Positions 63,627 through 64,000 of a stretch of 64,000 nucleotides of DNA are shown one piece after another. Source of the DNA: Cyanoderma ruficeps. Its lineage: Eukaryota; Chordata; Aves; Passeriformes; Timaliidae. The notes under the pieces were generated by a model. That model worked only from the letters and a program-made list of their open reading frames with translations, did no database searches and was not told where the DNA came from. How positions within the stretch are numbered: position 1 is the first letter of the stretch; every line of letters starts with the position of its first letter. The stretch lies in NCBI GenBank assembly GCA_008694505.1, contig VZDJ01001173.1, positions 951,971 to 1,015,970 of the forward strand, written 5' to 3'. The position numbers and the translations under genes were made by a program.

Positions 63627-64000
63627 ATGGGCGAGTGGGGCTTCCTGAGTTCGCTGCTGGACGCCGTGCAGGAGCACTCGCCCATGGTGGGCCGCTTCTG
63701 GCTGGTGGTGATGCTCCTCTTCCGCATCCTGGTCCTGGCCACCGTGGGCAGCGACGTCTTCGAGGACGAGCAGGAGGAGTTCGTGTGTAACACGCAGCAG
63801 CCGGGCTGCAAACCCGTGTGCTACGATGCCGCCTTCCCCATCTCCCACTATCGCTTCCTCGTCTTCCACGTCGTCGTGCTCTCGGCACCCGCCGCCCTCT
63901 TCGTCATCTTCGCCGTGCACCAGGCGGCCAAGCCGGGGCGCGGGGGGGCTCCCGGCCAGCGCGCCCGCCGCCTCCAGCCCTTCTACGTGGGCAGCGTGGT
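63627..64000 (+). CDS. GJD3: Gap junction protein delta 3 (connexin 31.9 type), 5' part
   Basis: The frame starts MGEWGFLSSLLDAV and is open to the window end, giving the first 124 residues and two bases of the next codon; the rest lies outside. Connexins form hexameric hemichannels that pair between cells. Seen: the short N-terminal helix; transmembrane segment 1 (about 20-41, FWLVVMLLFRILVLATVG); extracellular loop 1 with FEDEQEEFVCNT and the cysteine spacing C-x6-C-x3-C; transmembrane segment 2 (about 77-98); and the start of the cytoplasmic loop, rich in Gly, Ala and Arg. The start codon lies 8 bases after an acceptor AG, so a 5' UTR intron is likely. GJD3 is preferred over other connexins because of similarity along this stretch and because human GJD3 neighbours TOP2A in the same orientation. 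Confidence 0.9.
   Translation, partial: MGEWGFLSSLLDAVQEHSPMVGRFWLVVMLLFRILVLATVGSDVFEDEQEEFVCNTQQPGCKPVCYDAAFPISHYRFLVFHVVVLSAPAALFVIFAVHQAAKPGRGGAPGQRARRLQPFYVGSV

Noticed and set aside
63024..63920. 298-codon minus-strand frame opposite GJD3
   Set aside because: It is the antisense shadow of the GJD3 coding exon and its UTR; the plus strand carries the clear connexin motifs.
1..64000. tRNA, rRNA or snoRNA genes in spacers and introns
   Set aside because: I saw no convincing tRNA A/B boxes or paired C/D-box snoRNA layout by eye, including in the short TOP2A introns; a covariance-model scan would be needed to exclude them.

Overview
The window is a gene-rich piece of a vertebrate nuclear genome, almost certainly from a bird. 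The evidence is five multi-exon vertebrate genes, several CR1 retroposon tails (the typical avian LINE), short introns and GC-rich spacers as on avian microchromosomes. The gene order also matches human 17q21.2 read backwards, where I recall GJD3-TOP2A-IGFBP4-TNS4-CCR7 with these relative orientations. I assembled exons by hand from splice signals, reading phase and homology recalled from memory; nothing was searched.

Layout. 1-12.6 kb: spacer upstream of TNS4 with no convincing gene (a CCR7-side spacer by synteny). 12.8-22.8 kb: TNS4 (+), 12 coding exons, an SH2-PTB focal-adhesion adaptor. 22.8-27.1 kb: tail-to-tail spacer. 27.1-34.1 kb: IGFBP4 (-), 4 exons, with a CpG-rich promoter region and a doubled TATA-like box. 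34.2-36.4 kb: head-to-head spacer. 36.4-42.7 kb: a compact 23-exon collagen gene (+) that reads as a small multiplexin, i.e. the collagen XV/XVIII class: signal peptide, short interrupted Gly-X-Y helices, a trimerisation domain and a C-terminal endostatin domain. 43.8-61.4 kb: complete TOP2A (+), 35 coding exons, 1541 residues, with an NF-Y/CHR-type cell-cycle promoter. 63.2-64.0 kb: the 5' part of GJD3 (+), a connexin cut by the window end.

The main discovery is the collagen gene. In human TOP2A and IGFBP4 are direct neighbours and the two known multiplexins (COL15A1, COL18A1) lie on other chromosomes, so this looks like a third multiplexin kept here and absent at the human locus. My exon chain joins to 2490 nt in frame with no stop. 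It lacks the large N-terminal laminin-G/TSPN-like domain of its relatives, keeps the four endostatin cysteines, lacks the N-terminal zinc histidines of collagen XVIII endostatin, and contains one GC-AG intron.

The genes are not an operon; they share a neighbourhood only. IGFBP4 and the collagen are secreted or extracellular, TNS4 and GJD3 act at adhesions and junctions, and TOP2A is nuclear.
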